Assembly (NCBI GenBank): GCA_002255045.1
Contig: NJEE01000026.1
Coordinates: forward strand, 1 to 34,553
Direction of reading: 5' to 3'
DNA length: 34,553 nucleotides
DNA from: Candidatus Bathyarchaeota archaeon ex4484_205
GTDB taxonomy: Archaea; Thermoproteota; EX4484-205
The notes under the pieces were generated by a model. That model ran no database searches. It was not told where the DNA came from and saw only the letters and a program-made list of their open reading frames with translations. Below, piece by piece: positions 25,175 through 33,529 of this stretch; positions within the stretch are counted from its first letter, which is position 1, and each line of letters opens with the position of its first letter. Position numbers and translations under genes: made by a program.

Positions 25175-28144
25175 ATGGAATTGGAAAAAGTGACGGTAGA
25201 TACACAATACGAGCCCCTTAAGTTTGAGAGGGAAGTGAGAGAGTTCTGGAAGAAACATGAGATACCTCGCAGGCTCAGGGAGCTACGTGAAAGAAAGAAC
25301 ATTGGATATATGGGGTATGTGGAAGGACCGCCTACCATGAACGGCTACTGTCATGTGGGACATTCCCGAGGCAGAGCAATCAAAGATTTATGGTATAGAT
25401 TCAACACAATGAGGGGATATTACATATTATATAGAGCAGGATGGGACACGCAGGGGCTCCCAGTAGAGCTACAGGCTGAGAAAGAGCTCGGATTCAGGAA
25501 TAAGAAGGAAGCACTGGAGAAACTGGGAATGGAGAAGTTTATAAAGGAATGTAAGAGAATTGTACATGAATATAATAAACATTGGTTAAGAGTGGATAAG
25601 AAGTTTGGGATGTTTATGGATTATGACAAGGCATATTGGACATATAAGGACGAATATATGGAAAGGGAATGGAGATATCTGAAGGAGGCTTGGAAGAAGA
25701 AGCTTCTGGGAAGAGGATATAGGGTAGTAGCTTATTGTCCAGGATGTCAAACATCCCTAAGTAATGCAGAGGTAGGACTCGGATATGAGGAAGTCCAAGA
25801 TCCCTCAATTCTTTTTAAATTCAAGCTAAGGGGAGAAGACACATATTTGATAATCTGGACAACCATGCCCTTTACACTAATCACCAATGAAATGGTGGCG
25901 GTACACCCCAACGCAGTCTATGCTAAAATTAAGGTTGGAAGTGAGAGTTGGATAATTGTGAAAAACCGTCTCGAGGAAATACTGAAGAAGTTGGGAGTGG
26001 AAGAGTGGGAGATACTAAAAGAGATATACGGGAGGGAACTTGAGGGGAAAAAATACGAATATCCATTTTATGAGGAAGTGCCAAAGCAGAGGGAGTTGGA
26101 GCACCAGAATAAGTATATCCATACAGTTGTATGTGAGGAGTTTGTAGATATAGAGACAGCGACTGGAATAGTACATCTAGCACCAGCAAATGGTGAGGAG
26201 GATTTTGAAGCTGCACAGAAGAGGGGGGTACCTATTTTCGTACCATATGATGATGAGGTCAAATTTACAGAGGAGGCAGGGAATTTTGGGGGAGAATTTG
26301 CGAGAGACTGCGATAAAATAGTGATAGAAAAACTGAGGAAAAAAAGTCTTTTGCTCCAGGAGGAGACCATAACACACGAATATCCAACTTGCTGGAGATC
26401 ACATCATAAATTGGTATGGTTAGCTAGAAATGAATACTTCCTATGGACGGACAAAATAAATGACACAATTGTAAAGGCTGCAGAGAAAGTTGAATATTTC
26501 TATGAACCCCCAAAGAACAGATTCCTCAGCTTTCTTCGTGAGGCCAAACCTTGGTGTATATCGAGAGAGAGAACATGGGGAACACCTCTTCCTATATTTA
26601 AATGCAAAAAATGTGGAGAAACTGAATTGATAGCATCAAGAAGGGAGATAATAGAGAGAGGTGTGAGACTCCCAGATGGTGAAGATTTTGAACTTCATAG
26701 GCCGTGGATAGATAGAATAGAGCTACGTTGCATCAAATGTGGAGGGATAATGAAGAGGGAACCTTTCGTACTTGATACCTGGCACAATAGTGGTGCTGCC
26801 CCTTATGCGAGTCTTAGTGATGAGGAGTTTGAGAGGTACGTACCAGTAGAGTTTCTGGTGGAGGGAATAGATCAAACAAGAGGATGGGCGAATACCTTAC
26901 TCCTCTTACATGTAATACTAACGGGAAAGGCAGAGCCACCCTACAAAGCATTTCTCTTCTACGGATTAGTGTTGGATAGAAAGGGAAGAAAGATGGCGAA
27001 GAGTTTAGGGAATGTAGTACTTACAGAAGAGGTAGTAGACAATCATTCAGCAGATTTGTATAGATTTTATCTACTTTGGAAGACAGCTCCAATCGAGAAC
27101 ATGAACTTCGATATAGAGGAGATGTGGAAAAGACCTTACCAGGTTTTAAATACATTATTTAATCTCAATAAGCTCTTTCTGCAGAATGCCGGATATGACA
27201 ACTATACTCCATTGAAGATAGAGAATATCAAACGTTCCTCATTGAGGGTGGAGGATCTTTGGATATTATCGAGGTTACAGGGAGTAGTAAAGATTGTGAC
27301 GGAGAGTTTTGAGAAGGCCAGATATCATGTTGCATTGCGTGAAATGGAGAAATTTATAATAGAAGATTTGAGCAGAAAGTATATACCAATTATAAGAAGG
27401 GATCTATGGGAGGAAACAGAGAAGGCAACAGAGAGGAGGAAGATAATTTATACAGTACTATGGAAAGTTCTAAGAACACTTAATAGATTGCTGAATCCTG
27501 TAGCTCCCTTCCTCATAGAGGCAATTCATCAAAAAATTCATAGGATATTTGATAGAGAGCTACCTGAGAGTATTAATTTCGACAACTGGCCGGAGGTGGA
27601 GGAGATATGGATGAACACAGAGCTGGAGAAGGTGATGGAACAAACTTTCAAAATAATTGAGAGTATCCTCGCAGCGAGGCAGAATGCAGGAATTAAAAGA
27701 AGGTGGCCTTTGAAGTGGGTGAATATAGAGACAGATATGAATATAATGCCTACATTAGAGGTCATAAAGAGACTTACCAATGTCAAAGAGGTACTACTCA
27801 ATCAGAAGATAGAGGAAGAGAATGTAGAAATCGTTGAGGGGGATAAATATAAGATTTACTTATTTGTAGCAAGGGATGAGGAACTCATTTACGAGGGACT
27901 GGTCAGAGATATCGCTAGGAGGATCCAAGCACTCCGTAAAGAGAGAGGATATGAACCCACATATATACTTAGTATGGTGGAGATTTATGGAATAGAGAAA
28001 GAGTTAAGGAGATTAGAGAGGTATAGGGTGGAGTTAAAGAAACTTGTGAGAGCAAGAGAAGTAAAATTTGTAACTGAAAAAGAGGGAAATGAGTGGAGAA
28101 AATACAAGGTAAATGGAAAAACTATAGAGATAAGAATACAATAG
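25175..28144 (+). CDS. ileS: Isoleucyl-tRNA synthetase
   Basis: YVEGPPTMNGYCHVGHSRGRAIKDLWYRFNTMRGYYILYRAGWDTQGLPVE; KMAKSLGN; IDQTRGWANTLL; 989 aa. Confidence 0.95.
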   Translation: MELEKVTVDTQYEPLKFEREVREFWKKHEIPRRLRELRERKNIGYMGYVEGPPTMNGYCHVGHSRGRAIKDLWYRFNTMRGYYILYRAGWDTQGLPVELQAEKELGFRNKKEALEKLGMEKFIKECKRIVHEYNKHWLRVDKKFGMFMDYDKAYWTYKDEYMEREWRYLKEAWKKKLLGRGYRVVAYCPGCQTSLSNAEVGLGYEEVQDPSILFKFKLRGEDTYLIIWTTMPFTLITNEMVAVHPNAVYAKIKVGSESWIIVKNRLEEILKKLGVEEWEILKEIYGRELEGKKYEYPFYEEVPKQRELEHQNKYIHTVVCEEFVDIETATGIVHLAPANGEEDFEAAQKRGVPIFVPYDDEVKFTEEAGNFGGEFARDCDKIVIEKLRKKSLLLQEETITHEYPTCWRSHHKLVWLARNEYFLWTDKINDTIVKAAEKVEYFYEPPKNRFLSFLREAKPWCISRERTWGTPLPIFKCKKCGETELIASRREIIERGVRLPDGEDFELHRPWIDRIELRCIKCGGIMKREPFVLDTWHNSGAAPYASLSDEEFERYVPVEFLVEGIDQTRGWANTLLLLHVILTGKAEPPYKAFLFYGLVLDRKGRKMAKSLGNVVLTEEVVDNHSADLYRFYLLWKTAPIENMNFDIEEMWKRPYQVLNTLFNLNKLFLQNAGYDNYTPLKIENIKRSSLRVEDLWILSRLQGVVKIVTESFEKARYHVALREMEKFIIEDLSRKYIPIIRRDLWEETEKATERRKIIYTVLWKVLRTLNRLLNPVAPFLIEAIHQKIHRIFDRELPESINFDNWPEVEEIWMNTELEKVMEQTFKIIESILAARQNAGIKRRWPLKWVNIETDMNIMPTLEVIKRLTNVKEVLLNQKIEEENVEIVEGDKYKIYLFVARDEELIYEGLVRDIARRIQALRKERGYEPTYILSMVEIYGIEKELRRLERYRVELKKLVRAREVKFVTEKEGNEWRKYKVNGKTIEIRIQ

Positions 28145-28158
28145 AAGTAAGATAATAT

Positions 28159-28335
28159 TCAAAATATTATGATTTCAACTGAAGATTCGTCAAACTTTTC
28201 TGGTGAGAACGATAGTGAAACACCGCAATAGGAACATCGGAAATTATGCTCCTGTATTACCTCTAAAGGGGACTTCAAATCATCTCCTTCATACAACACA
28301 GAGCCACATTTTGCACAGAGTATACGTAGAGGCAT
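28159..28335 (-). CDS. Small zinc-ribbon protein (58 aa, absent from the ORF track)
   Basis: Reverse-strand ORF MPLRILCAKCGSVLYEGDDLKSPLEVIQEHNFRCSYCGVSLSFSPEKFDESSVEIIIF with CAKC...CSYC. Confidence 0.75.
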   Translation of the reverse strand: MPLRILCAKCGSVLYEGDDLKSPLEVIQEHNFRCSYCGVSLSFSPEKFDESSVEIIIF

Positions 28336-28430
28336 ATTTAGGATAATAAAATAAATCAGGAATATCTATAAAAGGTTTAAAGAATGGGAGATAAAATTAT
28401 TTAAAAGGAGGGAGAAATAGAGGAAGTAGA

Positions 28431-28850
28431 ATGAGAAGGGACAGAGGGAGCATCTCCATATTTCACAACTTGAGAGGAATGCTAAATAAGTACCTTGCAT
28501 ATTTCGTAGTATTAGCTTCTTGTTTTCTATTAGGAGGAGGAATATATCTTCTGGTATATAGACCGGGAATCTTTATAAGGGGGGCTGGGGGACTAGGTGT
28601 CACCTTCATCTATAGAGGAGATACACTTTCACAACTCACCTTAGAGGGATTTTTTGTAGGATTCATGTATCTCATTGCATTGACAGGGTTATTCATTATG
28701 GTGAGAAGCAGAAGATTTATAGATAATCCATCAAGAATGACCAGAGACTTCTTTATCGGTTTTTCGCTAGCAATCATTGGAAGCTTGTTGATTTTCATGA
28801 TAGGATATTGGAAGGTTCCCTATTTGTATGGACGAATTTTTGGGATATAG
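28431..28850 (+). CDS. Small multi-TM membrane protein; candidate OSTC/Ost3-Ost6-like OST subunit
   Basis: 139 aa with about four hydrophobic segments. FLLGGGIYLLVYRPG, YRGDTLSQLTLEGFFVGFMYLIALTGLFIMVRSR, RDFFIGFSLAIIGSLLIFMIGYWKVPYLYG align by eye to eukaryotic OSTC. Confidence 0.5.
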   Translation: MRRDRGSISIFHNLRGMLNKYLAYFVVLASCFLLGGGIYLLVYRPGIFIRGAGGLGVTFIYRGDTLSQLTLEGFFVGFMYLIALTGLFIMVRSRRFIDNPSRMTRDFFIGFSLAIIGSLLIFMIGYWKVPYLYGRIFGI

Positions 28851-28854
28851 AAGA

Positions 28855-29349
28855 TTACCAGGGATTTTTCTTCAAGCCTAGCTTATATGCAAAAAGGTTG
28901 GAGGATATGTGAAGTAGAAATGTGATGATATTTATTATTAGGAAGTCCCACAGAGATAGCGGAAATGGGAGAATAGGATAAGAAAAGATTATGGAGACCC
29001 ATAGGAAGTCGAGCTGATCAACTGGAGGAAATGGAGCACCAGGTTTCAGAGAAAATCTACGTTTGATGAAGGAACCAGCGAGATCACCCATGAGAGCACC
29101 AAAACTTAGAAGAAAGCCGAGTAAGGGATGCAGTTGAACTGACCCTACGATAGAGCCGACAACTATACCGGCTATGAAACCCTTTATAGTCTTATTGGGC
29201 CCAAATAGAGGATTATTATCCAAGAATAAACGACCACCATCTAAAGGTTTCCCACCACCAAAAATAACTGCACTAGCATTTGCTACATAGGCTGGTAGAA
29301 ACAGGTAAATCAACTTGGCAATATGAATAAGGGCATCTAGGTTATTCAT
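28855..29349 (-). CDS. carS: CDP-archaeol synthase CarS (DUF46)
   Basis: VANASAVIFGGGKPLDGGRLFLDNNPLFGPNKTIKGFIAGIVVGSIVGS and GDLAGSFIKRRFSLKPGAPFPPVDQLDF. Confidence 0.93.
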   Translation of the reverse strand: MNNLDALIHIAKLIYLFLPAYVANASAVIFGGGKPLDGGRLFLDNNPLFGPNKTIKGFIAGIVVGSIVGSVQLHPLLGFLLSFGALMGDLAGSFIKRRFSLKPGAPFPPVDQLDFLWVSIIFSYPILPFPLSLWDFLIINIITFLLHISSNLFAYKLGLKKNPW

Positions 29350-29998
29350 TGGTACTCACACCCAACGAGAGAGACAGACCCATCCTACGACAACCTTTCA
29401 TGGCTTTAATGTAAATTTTTCCGCCGGGAGACTTCTCAAGCTTTATCACATTATCAGCCCACATCACGGGCAGCATAGAAAGGGGAATATCAGTCTCGTC
29501 AAGGAGGGGATCGATATACATTATAAATACTGAGTAGGTATCGTATTTTAAGGCGAAATATTTCAAAAAGGCAAAAATTCTGTTCATATGAGAGAAATCT
29601 ATGAATGAAGTTGGCTTCCTTTTAAGAATCAGAGAGACATAATAGATGGATTTCGGAATAACTATCAATATTAGTGATTCTTTCTTCACATGAAATTCTA
29701 TGAATTCGATGTCCTTTGATAAAGAACTGAGGGGAGAGGAATGTAGGAAATAGAAATTGTCCTCGCTTCCTCTAGATTGAAGTATAGAGGACAATGAAAG
29801 ATGAGACGGAGAAAAGGAAGAAACTAGAAAAACCTTTCTTTCCTCCTTTGAAAGAGCAGATTTAATTAGCATTTTAGGAAGATAAAAAAATCCATTGTAA
29901 GGGTATCCATAAATAACTGTAAAGGAGGAAGAAGACAAACCTCCTTCCAATATGTAATCAAAAAGAGGAATACCAAACTTTAATTTCTCCCTCTTCAC
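29342..29998 (-). CDS. RecA/KaiC-like protein with degenerate P-loop
   Basis: LKFGIPLFDYILEGGLSSSSFTVIYGYPYNGFFYLPKMLIKSAL aligns with KaiC-type 'GIPGLDELLGGGLP.GS..LI.G.PGSGKTT', but lacks GKT. Confidence 0.65.
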   Translation of the reverse strand: MKREKLKFGIPLFDYILEGGLSSSSFTVIYGYPYNGFFYLPKMLIKSALSKEERKVFLVSSFSPSHLSLSSILQSRGSEDNFYFLHSSPLSSLSKDIEFIEFHVKKESLILIVIPKSIYYVSLILKRKPTSFIDFSHMNRIFAFLKYFALKYDTYSVFIMYIDPLLDETDIPLSMLPVMWADNVIKLEKSPGGKIYIKAMKGCRRMGLSLSLGVSTNE

Positions 29999-30068
29999 AT
30001 TTCTTTATCTAATTCCTCCTTTGATAAATTATTTTTGATACAGGTAAAGATGTAAATCTTAGAAGGTA

Positions 30069-31184
30069 ATGAGGAGAAAAGAAATTTCCATACAGAAAGG
30101 AGAAAATGTGCTTTTGGACGGCCCATCTAAATTAGAAGTACTAACAGGAGAAATAGAAATTTATGGAAAGATTTTGAAAAGGGGGGAGAATGTTATAGTG
30201 AGGAAGGATAAGAGAGTAGCTATTATACCACATGTTTCGAGCACCTTGAGAATAACTTCAGGGAGATTTTTTCTCACAGAGGATGAGGTAATTCCCTCAA
30301 ACTGGGTAAAAACATGTGAAAGAGTCTCTGAACTTAGAAGAGGAGAATCCGCCTTAATTATTGGGAAGGCAGATAGTGGAAAATCCACACTAGCAATTTA
30401 CCTGATAAACAAACTATTGGAGAAAAAAGAAAGAATCTTTTTCTTAGAGGGAGATATAGGTCAACCAGAGATCTGGGTGCCTACAACCATTTCAGGGATT
30501 TTTCTCGAAAGGGGGGTAATAGATTTGGAGGGATATTTCCCGTCTTTCATGGAGTTTGTGGGGGACATTACACCAAGAAAGGTTTACAGACGAAATATAA
30601 GATTAATAACCTTTCTGAATAAGTGTGGGAAAGAAGAAGCCCCTGTGATTATAAATAGTGATGGCTGGATAAGAAATGGAGGACTTGAACACAAAATCAA
30701 GTTGGCTAGACAGTTGAATCCACAGTTCATAATATCCTTTTTATCTGAACGTTTGAATAGTGATTTCAAAGAAATTGGGAGAGTAATCGAAGTTAATAGA
30801 CCTAAATACATAAAAAGGAGAGGAATGGAGGAAAGGAGGAAAAGGAGAATAAGAAAATATTGGAAGGCATTCTCCTCAGCTGTGTTGGATACTATAGAAA
30901 TAAAGGATTTGAAGATAGAGTTGGCAGAAATAGAGAGAGAAATAAAGTATGAAAAAGTGAGGAAGGTATTTGAGAGAGACAAGCTGAGGGGTATACTATG
31001 CGGATTATATGGTGAGGGTAAATGTATAGGGGTAGGCAGAATTATAGAGATGAATGAGGGGAGTATAACTCTCTCAGTAAATTATATCAAGAAAGAGAAA
31101 ATTGAGGGAATGGTACTCGGAAATATAATAATTGATAGTGAATTTAATGAATGGAGAGTCTCATGGGAGGATAAAATAGTTTAA
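30069..31184 (+). CDS. Clp1/Grc3-like polyribonucleotide 5'-hydroxyl-kinase
   Basis: GESALIIGKADSGKSTLAIYLINKLLEKKERIFFLEGDIGQPEIWVPTTISG; beta-rich N-terminal domain GPSKLEVLTGEIEIYGKIL. Confidence 0.85.
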   Translation: MRRKEISIQKGENVLLDGPSKLEVLTGEIEIYGKILKRGENVIVRKDKRVAIIPHVSSTLRITSGRFFLTEDEVIPSNWVKTCERVSELRRGESALIIGKADSGKSTLAIYLINKLLEKKERIFFLEGDIGQPEIWVPTTISGIFLERGVIDLEGYFPSFMEFVGDITPRKVYRRNIRLITFLNKCGKEEAPVIINSDGWIRNGGLEHKIKLARQLNPQFIISFLSERLNSDFKEIGRVIEVNRPKYIKRRGMEERRKRRIRKYWKAFSSAVLDTIEIKDLKIELAEIEREIKYEKVRKVFERDKLRGILCGLYGEGKCIGVGRIIEMNEGSITLSVNYIKKEKIEGMVLGNIIIDSEFNEWRVSWEDKIV

Positions 31185-31200
31185 GAACAAAGTATTATAG

Positions 31201-33474
31201 ATGTGGAGGACGTATTTCCCATATAGGGAAATTAGAAAATTTCAGGATGTATATGCAGAAAAAATTTACAATACCCTCAGAGAGGGTAGAAATATAGTTA
31301 TTCAGGCGGTGAATGGGCTCGGCAAAACGGCTGCAATACTTTCAGCAACATTACCTCTTGTTGAAAAGGTGGGGAACATAATTTATTTAACTCGGACAAT
31401 AATGCAGGGGACACATGTCCTGGACGAACTCCAAAAAATAGCTGAAAAAAGAGGCGTAGATGGAATTCTATTGGTTGGAAAGAATAAAATGTGCCCACTT
31501 AAGAAATTACGAAATTTAGCAGAAGATTATGACACCTTTAATACATTATGTGAATATCTTAGAAAGACCGGGAGATGTGAATATTTTTCGAACTATAGTG
31601 TAGATAAGCAGGAAGAATTAATGGGAGTAATATACCCGAGGGACTTAATGAAAATTTCCAAGGATAATGAAATATGTCCGTATTATCTTATGAGGAAGGT
31701 ATTATATGAGAAGAATGTAGTTGTAGCAAATTACCTACATGTTATCAATCCTTTTCTTAGGAGAATGTTGCCAGTTAGCCGAAATAGTGTCATCATTTTT
31801 GATGAATGTGTTACAGGAGATACACTTGTGAAAATAAACGAGAGATTTGTAGAGATAGGTAAATTCGTGGAAAAAATGTCTGAGAAGGGAAAGTACACCA
31901 TGGTTAAAGGTGATTTCCATATTGAAACGAGGGGAGGGAGGGGCAGTGCTTCTATTCGAGGCGTGTGGAGGAAGAGATATAGTGGAAGTATTTATAAAAT
32001 TTGTACTGACAAATGTACAGTAAGGGTAACAGAGAATACTTTAATATGGACTAGAAATGGATGGAAATATCCAAAATTTCTAAAGAAAGGGGAACAGATC
32101 TCCGTAATATTAGAAAAAGGAAAAAGAAAAATTGAGAGAATAAGTAAAATAGTAAGAGAGTGCAAGAAGGATGAGGATGTTTATGATTTGAATGTCTCAC
32201 CAACTCATTGTTTCTATGGAGGAGGAATTCTCGTCCATAATTCCCATAACCTCCCAGAAATTATAATGGATAATGCTGGAATTAAAATTAGGAGAGGAAC
32301 CTTTGAATTAGCACGAATCGAGGCTGAAAAATATGGATATGTGGGCATGAGTAGAATACTCTCTTACATCACTGAAGAAATTTGTCAATATACGGAAAAA
32401 GAGGAAGGAGTTCTTGAAATTCCAAAAATTCTTAGGACTATACAATTTAGGTACAAAACACTCCCCTTGATTGTTCAAAATATAATATACCTCGGGGAGA
32501 GAATAAAAATACTTAAATTTGATGAACAGAAACGTGCAGTCTCACACGTATACAAAGTTGGAAGATTTTTGGAGAGAGTGTTACATTTGAGGCCCTGGGA
32601 AGTATGTCTGCATTTTGAAGAAAATGGAATAAAGTATTTGGAGCTCCTTCCACTAGATCCTTCACCCTTTATGCGTCATGTGCTTCACAATATAAAAAAC
32701 GCTGTGTTCACATCAGGAACTTTAGAACCTATAGAGGCCTTTAATGAGATTCTTGGACTGAAAGGAAACAGTGAGGGAGTAGTTGTACCTTCTCCATATA
32801 CACCTGAAAGATTGTTAAAAGTGATAATAGAGGGAGTAACTACAAGATTCGAATTGAGAGATGAAAAAATGTTCAGACGAATCATAGAGTATATAAGCAA
32901 GATCGTGGAGCACACGCCTGGAAATGTTGGTGTATTTCCTGCTAGTTATGATGTTCTTGAGAGATTAAGAGATGAGGGATTGGAGGATTACATTGATAGG
33001 AAAGTCTTCTGGGATACACAAACTAATTTCTGGTTAAGCGAGACCACCATCAAAAGGTTTAAGGAGAAGGGGGATAAGGAGGGTAGTGTTTTGGTAACAG
33101 TGATTGGAGGAAGGGTGGCTGAGGGGGTAGATTTTCCAGCAGGAGAAATGAGAACAGCGATAGTAGTGGGAATACCCTTTGCATCACCTTCTGTAAAACT
33201 GGATGAAAGGGTGAAATTTTTAGAAAGAAAATATCCAGGAAGAGGAAAAGATCTGGGATATATACTTCCTGCAATAAGAAAGGCGTCTCAGGCAGCAGGT
33301 AGGGCGGTACGATCTCCTCGAGAAAAGGCAGCAATCTTCTTTTTAGACGAAAGATATAGAAATGGAAGATGCTTCAAATACCTGCCCAAATGGCTGAAGG
33401 AAAATATGATAATTATTAATCAGAAGAGAAAAGTTGCAATGATACTAAAGAACTTTTGGAGTATAGGAAGATGA
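31201..33474 (+). CDS. xpd: XPD/Rad3-family FeS DNA helicase, interrupted by an intein
   Basis: P-loop VIQAVNGLGKTAAILSA; FeS cysteines (MCPLKK, TLCEYL, GRCEYF, ICPYYL); Walker B FDE...SHNLPE split by an intein; HRD-like QAAGRAVRSPREKAAIFFLDERY. Confidence 0.93.
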   Translation: MWRTYFPYREIRKFQDVYAEKIYNTLREGRNIVIQAVNGLGKTAAILSATLPLVEKVGNIIYLTRTIMQGTHVLDELQKIAEKRGVDGILLVGKNKMCPLKKLRNLAEDYDTFNTLCEYLRKTGRCEYFSNYSVDKQEELMGVIYPRDLMKISKDNEICPYYLMRKVLYEKNVVVANYLHVINPFLRRMLPVSRNSVIIFDECVTGDTLVKINERFVEIGKFVEKMSEKGKYTMVKGDFHIETRGGRGSASIRGVWRKRYSGSIYKICTDKCTVRVTENTLIWTRNGWKYPKFLKKGEQISVILEKGKRKIERISKIVRECKKDEDVYDLNVSPTHCFYGGGILVHNSHNLPEIIMDNAGIKIRRGTFELARIEAEKYGYVGMSRILSYITEEICQYTEKEEGVLEIPKILRTIQFRYKTLPLIVQNIIYLGERIKILKFDEQKRAVSHVYKVGRFLERVLHLRPWEVCLHFEENGIKYLELLPLDPSPFMRHVLHNIKNAVFTSGTLEPIEAFNEILGLKGNSEGVVVPSPYTPERLLKVIIEGVTTRFELRDEKMFRRIIEYISKIVEHTPGNVGVFPASYDVLERLRDEGLEDYIDRKVFWDTQTNFWLSETTIKRFKEKGDKEGSVLVTVIGGRVAEGVDFPAGEMRTAIVVGIPFASPSVKLDERVKFLERKYPGRGKDLGYILPAIRKASQAAGRAVRSPREKAAIFFLDERYRNGRCFKYLPKWLKENMIIINQKRKVAMILKNFWSIGR
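31807..32241 (+). other. Mini-intein (145 aa, no endonuclease) inserted between DE and SH of the DEAH/DESH box
   Basis: Starts CVTGDTLVKI (block A), block-B-like KCTVRVTENTLIWTRNGWK, block F VYDLNVSPTHCFYGGG, block G ILVHN followed by Ser (+1). Excision yields VIIFDE-SHNLPE in frame. Confidence 0.93.
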
Positions 33475-33529
33475 GATGGGTTTCTATCCTGAAATACTTT
33501 ATTAAGAGATAGGAAGGATGAAATGTTGA

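Noticed and set aside
33059-33334. 91-aa minus-strand ORF rich in Pro/Leu within xpd
   Set aside because: Antisense of a purine-rich helicase region; composition artefact.
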